A stretch of 64,000 nt of DNA from Sessilibacter corallicola (GTDB taxonomy: Bacteria; Pseudomonadota; Gammaproteobacteria; Pseudomonadales; Cellvibrionaceae). The position numbers and the translations under genes were made by a program. The stretch covers positions 372,001 through 436,000 of the forward strand of contig NZ_JAJSLX010000004.1 in assembly GCF_021290925.1 (NCBI RefSeq). Reading direction: 5' to 3'. This document shows, piece by piece, positions 54,815 through 63,911 of this stretch; the first letter of the stretch is position 1, and every line of letters starts with the position of its first letter. The notes beneath the pieces were generated by a model. The model did no database searches, was not told the DNA's origin, and saw nothing but the letters and a program-made list of their open reading frames with translations.

Positions 54815-55133
54815 GGAGCCTCTGATTAACCTCAAGATCACTCAGGCCAAGGAGTTTTTTTCTGATTAAGGCGTGCTTTTGAAGGTCTAACGGGTTAAAT
54901 CGAAAAAGCACAACGCAGAGCAGGAAAAAACTGGCAGGCTCCGTAGGGGTGAGCTTGCGAACGCCGTGAATGCTTGGAACGGCTGGACCTGATCTCAAGC
55001 GCACATTTGCGGCGTTGCCGTTTTTATTAAGGCCCCACTATCTGTTATAGAAAGGGCCATTAATTACAAACGTCGTCTTGCAACTGCACGCTTGAGATCA
55101 CGCTGAGTAATGTTGAGGTTAATCAGAGGCTCC
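54815..55133. mobile_element. MITE-like element A, copy 2
   Basis: A 319-bp homologue of the element at 7060-7336, in the opposite orientation. It has the same GGAGCCTCTGATTAACCTCA tips and shares long internal blocks, such as AACGGGTTAAATC and AAAGCACGCCTTAATCAG (read on either strand). It is 42 bases longer, with extra segments around 54930-54990 and 55030-55065. Both tips are flanked by TA (TGTA before, TATA after). No coding frame. It lies in the intergenic region after the nuclease terminator and disrupts no gene. Confidence 0.88.
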
Positions 55134-55777
55134 TATAGTGCGTTTAATTGAATAAAAGTCTCAATTTTTAATAGACAACCTATCGGCTAATCGTTAGTAT
55201 CATATTGTACAAAGCTTACATAAATAAAATTTAGTCAAACATACAAAGCAAGCGTAAAACAAATTTGAGCAAAAAAAGAGAAAAGCTCACAATAATAAAG
55301 AAGTAAACGCGGAAAATAAAAAATAATAAGAAAAGCAATAAAAAGACAAGAAATCAAAGAATAATAAAAGGTTTATTGTCTGTATTCCTATTCTTAGTAT
55401 TTAATATTAAAAACGTACTCCAAAATTGTATATTTCGTAATAATATATTTCTTGAAAACGATATATTTCTTAAATGAGTTACACGTAGAGTTAGCTGTTT
55501 ATATTCTTTATGCCTATCACTGTTGTTTTGAGAATAGCTAGGTTGGTTTTGAAATGTCTAAATTAGCTTGAAGAAGTACTGTAAATTTAAAGATGCTATA
55601 AATTTCAAAAAAGGGAATTTTAAAAAGTATAATAATTTTCAGGTGGGTTAATTCTAAAATAATAAAAAGACAAATCGTGTATCAATTCTTATTTGTATAA
55701 ATTGTCAATCAAACTTTGTCTAAATTGAAACATATAACAGTTATTTGAATTACCTGCCGTTTTTATCGAGGTGTTTT
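55134..55777. other. AT-rich intergenic, no gene seen
   Basis: A purine-rich, A-heavy tract (about 55240-55380) and T-rich sequence further right. No open frame of note. The GAGG ribosome binding site of the lipoprotein lies at 55768-55771. Confidence 0.5.
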
Positions 55778-56299
55778 ATGAAAACTGTCATTATATTGTT
55801 CTCGTTCGTATTAGTCGCATGTTCCGAAAAAGCCATTCATATTGTTGATCAAAACAGTTCGCTACAACCCCCGCCGTACCTTGCATCAGAAGTCTTATAT
55901 CAAACCAGAGCCGATGAAGTCCAAGAGATCTGGACCGATAATAACGGTACAACCGTAAAACGCTTCGCGTATCTTCCTAATTTTGATTCTACCAACATTG
56001 ACGATTGGCGAGCCATTATTTTGTACGGCAATCAAAAAGTGCATGACGACTTTGATGCTCGCCATACAGAAATTATTTATTTTGTTTTGTCAGAAAGCTC
56101 ACCGTTACCCAAAAACTTTTCTGAGTTTGATGAAGAGGTAAATCATTCGATATTTGCCCAGTTTAATAGTTGGAATGCCAGTGATGCCTTGATGTTTCAA
56201 GTCGATATGTATTCTTCTCATGAAGAATCATTCCACAATTCTTATCGATTAGCACAAGCGAGAATTCAGGAAGAATTTCCTGACGTATTTTTGTATTAA
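55778..56299 (+). CDS. Hypothetical lipoprotein
   Basis: A 173-residue protein starting at ATG 55778 (GAGG 7-10 bases upstream), which begins MKTVIILFSFVLVACSEK: a lipoprotein signal peptide with lipobox LVAC. The mature part has no recognised domain. A longer frame from TTG 55745 adds 11 residues that spoil the signal. It is isolated, ended by a strong terminator shared with the convergent dehalogenase. Confidence 0.65.
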   Translation: MKTVIILFSFVLVACSEKAIHIVDQNSSLQPPPYLASEVLYQTRADEVQEIWTDNNGTTVKRFAYLPNFDSTNIDDWRAIILYGNQKVHDDFDARHTEIIYFVLSESSPLPKNFSEFDEEVNHSIFAQFNSWNASDALMFQVDMYSSHEESFHNSYRLAQARIQEEFPDVFLY

Positions 56300-56425
56300 A
56301 TGACTGATTTAAAAACTACCAACAAGCAGCAGTATAAATTCAACAAGCAGTAAAATTTAAACGGTCAGTGTTGAGTGATGCTGTAATCGGATTGGATTCT
56401 TGCAGATTTTTGGTCGATTAGAAGT

Positions 56426-56473
56426 GTGCGACAAAAATTTTATAGGTAAATGGCCTAAAATTTTTTGTCGCAC
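56426..56473. terminator. Long bidirectional terminator
   Basis: GTGCGACAAAAATTTTATAGG (arm 56426-56446) pairs over about 20 bases with the arm ending GTCGCAC at 56473. It sits between convergent genes. Confidence 0.85.
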
Positions 56474-56481
56474 AATTATTT

Positions 56482-57378
56482 TTATTTGTTATGCTTAGTA
56501 AGCCAATCCACCAGTGCATTACCTATGTCTTCAGGTGAGTCTTCTTGAACAAAGTGAACACCATTAACGGTGACTTCTGTTAAATTTGGCCAAGTTCTCA
56601 CAACATCTCGTGCGTAACCCACCAAAAATGCACCCGGATTGGCATTAATAAAGAGTTTTGGCACATCCACAGAATTCGCTAGGTAATCTGCGTAGCTATC
56701 AATAATGGTAACGGTTTCTTCAGGCTCACTGGCTATTGGTAGTTGTCGGGGCCCGGCAAGCATGGCGCGACGGTTTTCCCCACTTTCTAAAAACGGTCTG
56801 CGATATTCTGAATGTTCTTTTTCTGTGAGTGGGCGTGATATTGTTGAGGGCACAAGAGTTTCAATAAAGAAGTTATCTTCAAGTACGAGTTTTTCACCCT
56901 CTGGTGAACGAAGCATTTTAATGGGGCCGTGAAGCTCGTGATTAAATTCGTCCCAGGTTGGAAAAGAAGTCACAATGGCTTCCATAAACGCAATTGCTTT
57001 CACCTTGGACGGGTTTTGATTGGCCCAGTGAAACCCCACGCCTGAGCCCCAATCGTGCAGCACAAGCGTAACATTTTCATCGACGCCGAGTTCCTCTAAC
57101 AGTGCAGCGGTAAACCGGGTATTTTCAGCAAGTGTGTAATTCGATTCGTCGGGGTTATCTAATTTATCGGAGTCACCCATGCCAATCATGTCGATGGCAA
57201 TCAAACGTCCGTGATTTTCCAAGTAAGGCATAATGTTTCGCCAAAGAAAAATTGACGTAGGATTTCCGTGTAAAAACACAATAGGGTCACCTTCGCCGTG
57301 ATCCACGTACGCCATGTTTTTGCCTAATACGGATTTAAATTGTTTTTCGTATTGTAACGTCTCTGTGCGATTGCTCAT
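56482..57378 (-). CDS. Haloalkane dehalogenase
   Basis: A 298-residue alpha/beta hydrolase with the full haloalkane dehalogenase (EC 3.8.1.5, HLD-II/DhaA-like) active site: HGNPTS with N39, nucleophile D109 in LHDWGS together with W110, catalytic acid E133 in FMEAI, and His 275 in NGVHFVQED. N39 and W110 form the halide-binding pair. The enzyme swaps a halogen for hydroxyl in small haloalkanes, releasing halide. The length fits. It is divergently transcribed from a MarR regulator across 141 bases with two palindromes, so it is probably controlled by it. Confidence 0.92.
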   Translation of the reverse strand: MSNRTETLQYEKQFKSVLGKNMAYVDHGEGDPIVFLHGNPTSIFLWRNIMPYLENHGRLIAIDMIGMGDSDKLDNPDESNYTLAENTRFTAALLEELGVDENVTLVLHDWGSGVGFHWANQNPSKVKAIAFMEAIVTSFPTWDEFNHELHGPIKMLRSPEGEKLVLEDNFFIETLVPSTISRPLTEKEHSEYRRPFLESGENRRAMLAGPRQLPIASEPEETVTIIDSYADYLANSVDVPKLFINANPGAFLVGYARDVVRTWPNLTEVTVNGVHFVQEDSPEDIGNALVDWLTKHNK

Positions 57379-57433
57379 TGTATTGGATACCTAACGTAAT
57401 TTTGGTTTGGTCGGGATTAATATCAAAGAATGT

Positions 57434-57462
57434 AATAATATATGACTTGATCATATATTATT
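57434..57462. promoter_or_regulatory. Candidate MarR operator 1
   Basis: AATAATATATGA (57434-57445), a 5-base spacer and TCATATATTATT (57451-57462): a perfect 12-bp inverted repeat. It lies between the divergent dehalogenase and MarR genes, 56 bases upstream of the dehalogenase start. Confidence 0.75.
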
Positions 57463-57492
57463 GGAATGCAGGATCTTCTGTCTATAGTTTTT

Positions 57493-57507
57493 TATGACGC
57501 AGTCATA
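57493..57507. promoter_or_regulatory. Candidate MarR operator 2
   Basis: TATGA (57493-57497), a 5-base spacer and TCATA (57503-57507), the same core and spacing as operator 1. It overlaps a TATAAT (57506-57511) just in front of the MarR start, which would give autoregulation. Confidence 0.65.
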
Positions 57508-57519
57508 TAATATAAAATA

Positions 57520-58035
57520 ATGAAAAATGACGATTATTTAGAGAATCTTCTGGGTGCTTTTGCAACCGCCGTTTCTTCCAGTGTTGATGCCCAGGTAAAT
57601 GAGTTGGGTGGGCGCAGTCTTAACCATGAAGCTGCATTGGTTACTGTCTACAATCACCCCGACGAAGGAATAGATACCTTGAGTAAGGTGCTCAATCTCA
57701 GCCATTCCGGTGCGGTTCGATTGGTTGATACGCTCGAAAAAGAAGCCTTGTTAGAGAGAAAGCAAAGCCCAAAAGATGCCAGGGCAGTAATACTGCGTGT
57801 TACGAAGAAAGGTAAAGACCGAGCCGTTGCTGTGCTCAGCGCTCGTTCAGGCGTGCTGGCGGACGCCGTGGCTTTATTAAATGCTGAGCAAAAATCCCAC
57901 GTTACTCCCATTATTGAGGCGCTGTTGTCATCAATGACCGATAACCGAATGAACGCCAGAAGAATCTGTAGAATGTGCGACGAAGGCGTGTGTCGTCCGC
58001 TGGGCTGCCCGGTAGAAAACTCAATACCTGAATAA
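57520..58035 (+). CDS. MarR-family regulator with Cys-rich tail
   Basis: A 171-residue winged-helix regulator. The MarR core (residues about 30-140) shows LSKVLNLSHSGAVRLVDTLEKEALLERKQSPKDARAVILRVTKKGKDRA. The C-terminal extension carries CRMCDEGVCRPLGCPVE, four Cys in 14 residues, which could bind a metal or respond to oxidation. There is no ribosome binding site before ATG 57520, and a TATAAT ends 8 bases upstream, so the message may be leaderless. It probably represses itself and the divergent dehalogenase gene. Confidence 0.85.
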   Translation: MKNDDYLENLLGAFATAVSSSVDAQVNELGGRSLNHEAALVTVYNHPDEGIDTLSKVLNLSHSGAVRLVDTLEKEALLERKQSPKDARAVILRVTKKGKDRAVAVLSARSGVLADAVALLNAEQKSHVTPIIEALLSSMTDNRMNARRICRMCDEGVCRPLGCPVENSIPE

Positions 58036-58087
58036 CCCGTTTGTGGCCATCCGGGTTCAGAGCTTTTTATTCTCCCGCTGGTTTTAA

Positions 58088-60055
58088 TCACACAGAAACG
58101 TGTGTTCCGTCAATGTGTGCGTGTTTTTCTACGCTTGCTGGCAGTTTTTGCGTAGAAAACAAAACCAGTCTTTGTCCTGCTCGGGTCATGGCAACGTAGA
58201 GCTTACGTGTTGATTCTTGGTAAATCTCGGCTTTTTCCTCTTCGTTCAGATCGATATTGTTGACCTTATCCAATAAACCACCAACCCCTAGTACAAAAAT
58301 CACACCGGCTTCTATTCCTGTGCAGGAATTGATTGTCATAATCCGAATTTTTCCCCGTTGATCGCTCGATTCTTTTGAGTCGTTATAGTTGAGCGCAGTA
58401 TTCGGCCCTAAACGATGTTCTATAATTCGCTTGGTTGTCCAAGGGCTCACAGATTCATTGCACAGAACTATGATTTGCTCAGGCGGAACTTGGTGTTGTT
58501 TTACGCACGCGGTTAGTTCATTGAGAAAACGTTGTTGCTCGTCTTGCGTGCTGTCTGAATAAATAATCTGTGGCTTTTGACCGCGGGTCATTCGACTTAG
58601 ATCGGGCTGAATAAAGTCTTCGGAATCGTCCTTAAAGTACGCCAACAACGCGTTTGCTGCGACCATAATTTCATAGGTTGTGCGGTATGAGTAATTGAGT
58701 TTTTTTGTTCGACCACGCACATTTAAGCCAATACTTTTCCAACTAAGATGTCTTTTAAGAAACCCTTGGTTAGGATCGGCACAGATAAAAAGTTGGCCTT
58801 TAGGGTTAATGGATTTTTTCACTAATTCCAGCCAAGAGGGTGCAAAGAATTGTGCTTCATCAATCAAAATATGATCGTAAGCATCAAACTCCATATCGTC
58901 ATTCTTATTTAAACATAAATTGCGAATGTACAAACTCGGCAGATACCCAGTCTGAGGCGAAGACATAATATCGCAGGTTGTTTCGTACAATTCCCAGACG
59001 TGCTCACGTTGGCTTTTCGACAGTGAAAAACCCCGGCCGTGGCGATCGTATTCCAAGTAATGGTCTTTATTTTTAATTAAAAATTCATTGATAAATTCTA
59101 ATTCTGACCACAACTGATCGTTCGAGATAGTCAATGCTTTGTAAGCTTCGGAGTTGTCAGAAAATATTCGGTTCTTAAACGGTTCTAATTCTTTATTGCC
59201 AAAGATCGCGTTTAGCCAGCGTGTTAATTTCGCCTGTTGTGCTCTCGCGTATTTATGAAATGTACAAACGGTAAGATTGCGAGGTTGTCCGTCCAAATAG
59301 GCCTCAAATTTAAACGTTATATCTTTGATGATTGGGGTGTTGTGAATCAGTAATAACGTCTGTTTTTCTGGGTATTTTTTGCAATAGAGTATGGCGCGGT
59401 TAATTAATATCAGAGTTTTACCGCATCCGGCCACACCATTAATTAAACGGACTGAAAACGATTCTTCTAACTCATCGGAATGTGCGTCGTCCCACATGTC
59501 GTATTTAGTGGCAAGTTCTTGATCGTAATCGAGAAAAAAATGGTCCAACTGTGCGCTGTTGTCGCGAGCAGTAACAGCTCTTCGTGTGGTGCAGGAGGCG
59601 TTAATGACGGTTTCAGTAACGATGGCTTTTTTCAGCCAATGATAGGCGTCATTACTGAATTGGCAAAGTAGGGTGTTGATGAGCGTTTCACCGTTTTCCC
59701 AAAATTCAGTCTGCGCGACAACATGTACGTCATATTCGCTGTAATTAACCGTTGAAAAAAGGGATTCATCTTCTTTGCAGACTGCTAAATAACGCAGAAT
59801 GTTGTATTTGTTAGAACGTAAGGTATCGTTCAGGGCTAAATACTTTTCCAGTTCCTCCAATTCTGGCGGCGCTGGATGATTGCCAATCAGTAACCAAGAT
59901 TGATTAGGCCCTTCAATAATTACGTTCGAGATAGAAGTGCTCTCAAGTACGGGGGTTCTAATAATGTAATCATCACTGAGTTGTTCGAATACTTTTTTGT
60001 ATTTTCGTCGAACGCTGTGGTCAAAACTGGTCAGAGAATCCATTAACTTAGCCAT
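58088..60055 (-). CDS. UvrD-like SF1 helicase
   Basis: A 655-residue superfamily 1 helicase. About 195 N-terminal residues match no helicase motif and have no recognised domain. The motor starts at INGVAGCGKT (near 207-216), with IDEAQFFAPSW as motif II near 395, YSYRTTYEIM, and the C-terminal KLYVAMTRAGQRLVLFS motif VI. ATG 60055 was chosen because GGAG precedes it at good spacing and it overlaps the upstream stop by 8 bases; ATG 60067 is the longer option. Forms a two-gene operon with the next helicase. Confidence 0.82.
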   Translation of the reverse strand: MAKLMDSLTSFDHSVRRKYKKVFEQLSDDYIIRTPVLESTSISNVIIEGPNQSWLLIGNHPAPPELEELEKYLALNDTLRSNKYNILRYLAVCKEDESLFSTVNYSEYDVHVVAQTEFWENGETLINTLLCQFSNDAYHWLKKAIVTETVINASCTTRRAVTARDNSAQLDHFFLDYDQELATKYDMWDDAHSDELEESFSVRLINGVAGCGKTLILINRAILYCKKYPEKQTLLLIHNTPIIKDITFKFEAYLDGQPRNLTVCTFHKYARAQQAKLTRWLNAIFGNKELEPFKNRIFSDNSEAYKALTISNDQLWSELEFINEFLIKNKDHYLEYDRHGRGFSLSKSQREHVWELYETTCDIMSSPQTGYLPSLYIRNLCLNKNDDMEFDAYDHILIDEAQFFAPSWLELVKKSINPKGQLFICADPNQGFLKRHLSWKSIGLNVRGRTKKLNYSYRTTYEIMVAANALLAYFKDDSEDFIQPDLSRMTRGQKPQIIYSDSTQDEQQRFLNELTACVKQHQVPPEQIIVLCNESVSPWTTKRIIEHRLGPNTALNYNDSKESSDQRGKIRIMTINSCTGIEAGVIFVLGVGGLLDKVNNIDLNEEEKAEIYQESTRKLYVAMTRAGQRLVLFSTQKLPASVEKHAHIDGTHVSV

Positions 60056-61799
60056 GGGTGTCTCCATTTAAATTAACTTGGTGCGCAGAATTGACTAAAT
60101 CTTTATAAGCGCTGATGCTTTCATGTATAACGAGTGAGCGGTCTTCAATTTTAAAATCTTCTGGCAACCTAGGGCCAATTAAAATTAGTTTTACTTTCGG
60201 TCGTGTAATGGCCACATTCAGCCTTTCTGCCTGAAAAAGAAAATGCGCTACGGTGCTAATAAATTGTTTATCGGTAGAGCACATTGAAATAATAATTAAT
60301 TCTCGTTCTTGGCCTTGCATGCGTTCAACAGTATCAGTGACAACCTCTTTGGCGGTAAATGGACCGACGGTTTTTGCAAGCTGACCTCGAATTATTTTGC
60401 CGTGATTTCGGTAAGGTGTTACCACGCCGATATCGTTCAGCGCTAGTCCTGCCTGGGTTGCAGTTTTAATCAAATCGGCCACCAGCTCTGCTTCTTGGCT
60501 GCTGTGAGTGCGCGTGTTTAGGCCCGGACTTGGAATAAATACAAACGAATGTTGCTCAGATAAAATATCTGCGTATTTATTAGGTGTGTCGGCAAGGTTG
60601 AGTTTTCTATGTTCATTGCTGCCAGCCGAAAGTAATTTTTCTTCGTAATATCGCAGGCTTGGCCACTGTGTTAACCAACGGTTCATGCGATAGGTCTGAT
60701 TCAGCATCACCCCCACATCGTTATTTTTGGCGATTAATTTAGCAAATACAGAATAGGGTTGGTCTTCGAAAATATTTTTTGACAGCACCACTGGCGGTAA
60801 TTGTTTTTGATCGCCAACAAAAACAAAACGTTTTGCTTTGCGCATTGCCATAACGGCCAAAGGAATCGTAATTTGACTGGCTTCATCAAAAATAACAGTG
60901 TCAAAATCAAAATTTTCCAAGCGCATGGAGCACGTCGAAAATGGCGTCGCACCAATCACATAACCAGAATCGGGTCGTTCTTCCCAATCCGAACCGTTAT
61001 TAAATTGCGGAATACGATGGTCCAAACCTTTTACACTGCTGTTTGAGCCCACCTTAACGGTTGGTGCGCCTTCGTTGGCAATTTTATTAAGCGCATTATT
61101 AATCGCCATATGCGTATGCGAAGTCAATAAAACCCGTTGACCTTCATTCACCAACTGTTTAGCAATAAGGCTGATGACTTTGGTTTTGCCGGTGCCTGGT
61201 GGCCCTTGAATACAAGCAAGATATTTGGCAGCAACACCCACGCCGACTGCGTGAATTTGATTGTCGTTTAAACCAGCTTCTTCGGCGATATCGGCTGCGC
61301 GATCATAATCGTCGGTATAGATTTCATTGGCGTTTAAGTCACCCGCTAAAAGCGGTAAAACAATGCTTCGGCCGTTGGAAGAATTGGCAACGTCGTCCAA
61401 TGCCGTGTCAAAAAATGGTTTTAAGTCCATAGCATCGACATCGGCATAACAGACGCTTTCAAGGTTTTTTATTGCAGCCTCATCAAACTCCGCACGCAAC
61501 AACCATTCACCGTCGTTCTCCGCCTCAATCATCGCCTGACGTACAAACGCATCATTGTGAGGATCACCCAGATGCAGACAAATCATATCTCCCTCACGAA
61601 AGCGGGAATCATTGTCGCTTAAACAGACAATCAAATGCTTTCTGGAGTCGATTCTTATCGAGCTTAACTCTTGTGATTCACCAGACTCTAACTTCTGAGC
61701 CAGCGGTTTTTCCCAGGTTTCATAAAGCTTGGCAAAATTGGCTTTGTGCTCTTTTTCAACAAATGCTCGTAAGTCATCAAGTATTTTTTTAATACTCAA
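60048..61799 (-). CDS. DNA2/Upf1-like SF1 helicase
   Basis: A 583-residue superfamily 1B helicase of the Upf1/DNA2 type. Motifs are CIQGPPGTGKTKVI (Walker A, near residue 197-210), VIFDEASQITIPL, FVGDQKQLPPVV, and LNVAITRPKVKLILIG near 545. The first 195 residues hold an OB-like region (ESQELSSIRIDSRKHLIVCLS) as in related helicases. Start is TTG 61799 with AAGGAA about 8 bases upstream. It overlaps the UvrD-like gene, so the two are made together and may act in DNA or RNA repair, or in defence. Confidence 0.85.
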   Translation of the reverse strand: MSIKKILDDLRAFVEKEHKANFAKLYETWEKPLAQKLESGESQELSSIRIDSRKHLIVCLSDNDSRFREGDMICLHLGDPHNDAFVRQAMIEAENDGEWLLRAEFDEAAIKNLESVCYADVDAMDLKPFFDTALDDVANSSNGRSIVLPLLAGDLNANEIYTDDYDRAADIAEEAGLNDNQIHAVGVGVAAKYLACIQGPPGTGKTKVISLIAKQLVNEGQRVLLTSHTHMAINNALNKIANEGAPTVKVGSNSSVKGLDHRIPQFNNGSDWEERPDSGYVIGATPFSTCSMRLENFDFDTVIFDEASQITIPLAVMAMRKAKRFVFVGDQKQLPPVVLSKNIFEDQPYSVFAKLIAKNNDVGVMLNQTYRMNRWLTQWPSLRYYEEKLLSAGSNEHRKLNLADTPNKYADILSEQHSFVFIPSPGLNTRTHSSQEAELVADLIKTATQAGLALNDIGVVTPYRNHGKIIRGQLAKTVGPFTAKEVVTDTVERMQGQERELIIISMCSTDKQFISTVAHFLFQAERLNVAITRPKVKLILIGPRLPEDFKIEDRSLVIHESISAYKDLVNSAHQVNLNGDTHG

Positions 61800-62170
61800 C
61801 GTTATTTCCTTTATACCGAATAAAGTGTAGTTGGCGTGTAAAACGTCATCTTAAAGGCTGATAGTTTACCAACCTTAGTTTGTGTTTAATAAAGGCAGAA
61901 CAATAAGTGAATAGTGGGGAAGTCTCAAGGAAATGAGTTAGAGCTTTAGTTAAAATTTCTGGATTTTTACTGAAAAATTAGGGTTTTTCTAAAAAATATT
62001 TGAGGATAATTTTTTACTATCTCATGGAAGTCGTTCTTCATTATAAATATAGCGATTAATATCGATCCTACAGGCATTGAGTTGTTGATTATTATGTCTA
62101 TAAGCCAGCTTAGAAATAACCTTGAAAATTCCCGTCTAAATTATTTCTCTCTATTTTGATGATTAATATT
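61800..62170. other. AT-rich intergenic, no gene seen
   Basis: No coding frame and no clear terminator or repeat. It contains the presumed promoter of the helicase operon on the minus strand. Confidence 0.5.
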
Positions 62171-62581
62171 TCAGCGTTGTGCCCCGGAATATTCCCACAT
62201 CAATTCCAGATTCGAAAACCGGTTTAAATACATTGTATTTAATTCATCGTGAGTTGGGCTACGGCCGATTTCTTCATTTATTTGGATGATTGTGAGTGTG
62301 TAGCTTAACAGTTGGCGCTGTTGTTCTTGATCGAGAGCTTGGTAGCGTAAAACTAGTTCGGTTACTAATCGATCGCGGTTCGATTTTTTAGCTTTTGGAT
62401 TTGTGTGAGATTGAGTTGTAGTGGTGACGATTGCTGTAGAGAAGGGAGTTAACGTTTTTATTTTGTCTACTATACGTCTATTGTTTTGAAATAGCGTAGT
62501 TGAGCTTTGGACTAAGGTATTGATTGTATTTCGAAAAAGTTCTTTAAAATCAAGTACTTGAAGTGGTGCCCGGGGCCGGAT
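62171..62581 (-). pseudogene. Open frame without a start codon
   Basis: A 137-codon minus-strand frame, open from 62581 to a TGA at 62171, has ordinary protein composition: a hydrophobic N-terminal region, KKSNRDRLVTELVLRYQALDQ, IIQINEEIGRSPTHDELN, and a C-terminus NLELMWEYSGAQR. No ATG, GTG or TTG occurs near its beginning, so it is probably the remains of a gene that lost its 5' end. The family is not recognised; a phasin-like helical protein would be one guess. Confidence 0.4.
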
Positions 62582-62734
62582 TCAATTAATCTATATCTAT
62601 CAACTAGTTATGCTACTTCATTCGTAGTTTTTTCGTATAAGTGTTCGGTAATGGTGCCTGATATGAGGCTTTGACAGTGTAAAAGGGTATTTCGGCTGAT
62701 TCAAGCCTCTGTGGACATGATTGATCCAGATTGG

Positions 62735-62760
62735 CTCGTCATACGACGACGTATGGCGAG
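62735..62760. other. Near-perfect hairpin near the origin region
   Basis: CTCGTCATACG (62735-62745) and CGTATGGCGAG (62750-62760) pair at ten of eleven positions around an ACGA loop. No T-run follows. It may be a regulatory or recombination site of the nearby replicon, but nothing identifies it. Confidence 0.35.
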
Positions 62761-63151
62761 CCTCGCTAGGCTTCTTGATGAAAACGTGCCAAAGCGTACC
62801 CCTCGTACATTCCCATTATCATGTATGGTTGCCGCATAATACCGTTGTTTGTTCAACAGTGCCTGCATATTCACGTCAAGCTGTTCCGTACAGCAGAACA
62901 CATCGTAGTCGGTACTATCATTGGTTAGGGCATTGAAAGATGTTCGATTTAAACTAGCAACTTTGTGCTTTTGCAAGTGTGCCAAGTTAAAAATTGGTAA
63001 CTCGGCAGGGCTTATCGGGATTATTTTCAGCGAAGATTTGGTAAATCCGCTCAACACGTCAGAAAATAAAAGATTGAAACCTAGAATAATCGTTTTATGG
63101 TGGGTTGCTCGTAATATTGCGAGTAATCACTTTTTAACGAAAGGAGTGCTT

Positions 63152-63250
63152 ATGCATAAACCCTCGTTAAAAAGCTTGAAAGCAGGATTTACCTTTAATT
63201 TTAAAGGTTTTTCGCTTTCTTTCTCGATTGAAGTAGAGAAAGAAAAATAG
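63152..63250 (+). CDS. Small basic protein, hypothetical
   Basis: A 32-residue frame with AAAGGAG 7-13 bases before ATG 63152, one of the strongest ribosome binding sites in the window, and a hairpin terminator just after the stop. The peptide is basic at the start, then Phe/Ser-rich (FNFKGFSLSFS), and ends in alternating Glu and Lys. No family recognised. Length is very short, so it is offered with caution. Confidence 0.4.
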   Translation: MHKPSLKSLKAGFTFNFKGFSLSFSIEVEKEK

Positions 63251-63262
63251 CTTTTGAAGTTT

Positions 63263-63300
63263 CCGTGGTGGGGCAAGTTTACCGACAACCCCCGCCACGG
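63263..63300 (+). terminator. Terminator-like hairpin
   Basis: CCGTGGTGGGG (63263-63273) pairs with CCCCGCCACGG (63290-63300), followed by TTTATCACTTTTC. It comes 13 bases after the small frame at 63152. Confidence 0.55.
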
Positions 63301-63811
63301 TTTATCACTTTTCTCATTTAGACTATCATATATTTATACATTGGCAAGAGAAAAGGTCCTATGTTAAATCCTCTATAATATCAACTGCCAATTTATAAGG
63401 TATCATTGAACTAGAATTACCTTTTCAGAGTTTTATGCGATTAATCGCGTTTTCAGCACCCGAGAGAAGTGTTGTAAAAGAATGGTGCTTTCCAGGTATA
63501 AAGTTTTTGGGGCGCTGTATGAGCCTAAGATTAAAGATTTGAGGCTGCTGAGAAACCCAAATCCTTTTTGCAAAGCCTAATTACAATGTTTGATAGTTGT
63601 GAATTGTTAATGTGTCGGTTACATGTTGATTTTTTTTAATGAATTATGGTTAATTTATTATTAAATTAACTCCTTATTTAGGCAATACATGGTATTGGGC
63701 GTAGAGAGCGTTAGCGAACGAAGGGTTGGTGCTTTTATATCAATGATCGCGTCAGCGATTCCTTATTAATAATTTGTGCTATTTAGTTAGTAGATGATGT
63801 GTGGTTAAAAC

Positions 63812-63820
63812 TTATCCACA
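63812..63820 (+). promoter_or_regulatory. DnaA box
   Basis: TTATCCACA is a perfect consensus DnaA-binding site. An AT-rich stretch lies to its left (about 63620-63690) and the iterons begin 91 bases to its right, so it fits a replication origin. Confidence 0.75.
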
Positions 63821-63911
63821 GGCTCTGACTCTTGTTCTTTATTCTTAAGTTCTTTGTTCTTGTTCACAGCTAATATAATCTTTAATATACAATTAGTTAT
63901 TGAACTAAAAA

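Noticed and set aside
62701-63057. Minus-strand frame of 118 codons
   Set aside because: It starts with GTG without a ribosome binding site, has no recognisable pattern, and overlaps a hairpin; composition does not look coding.
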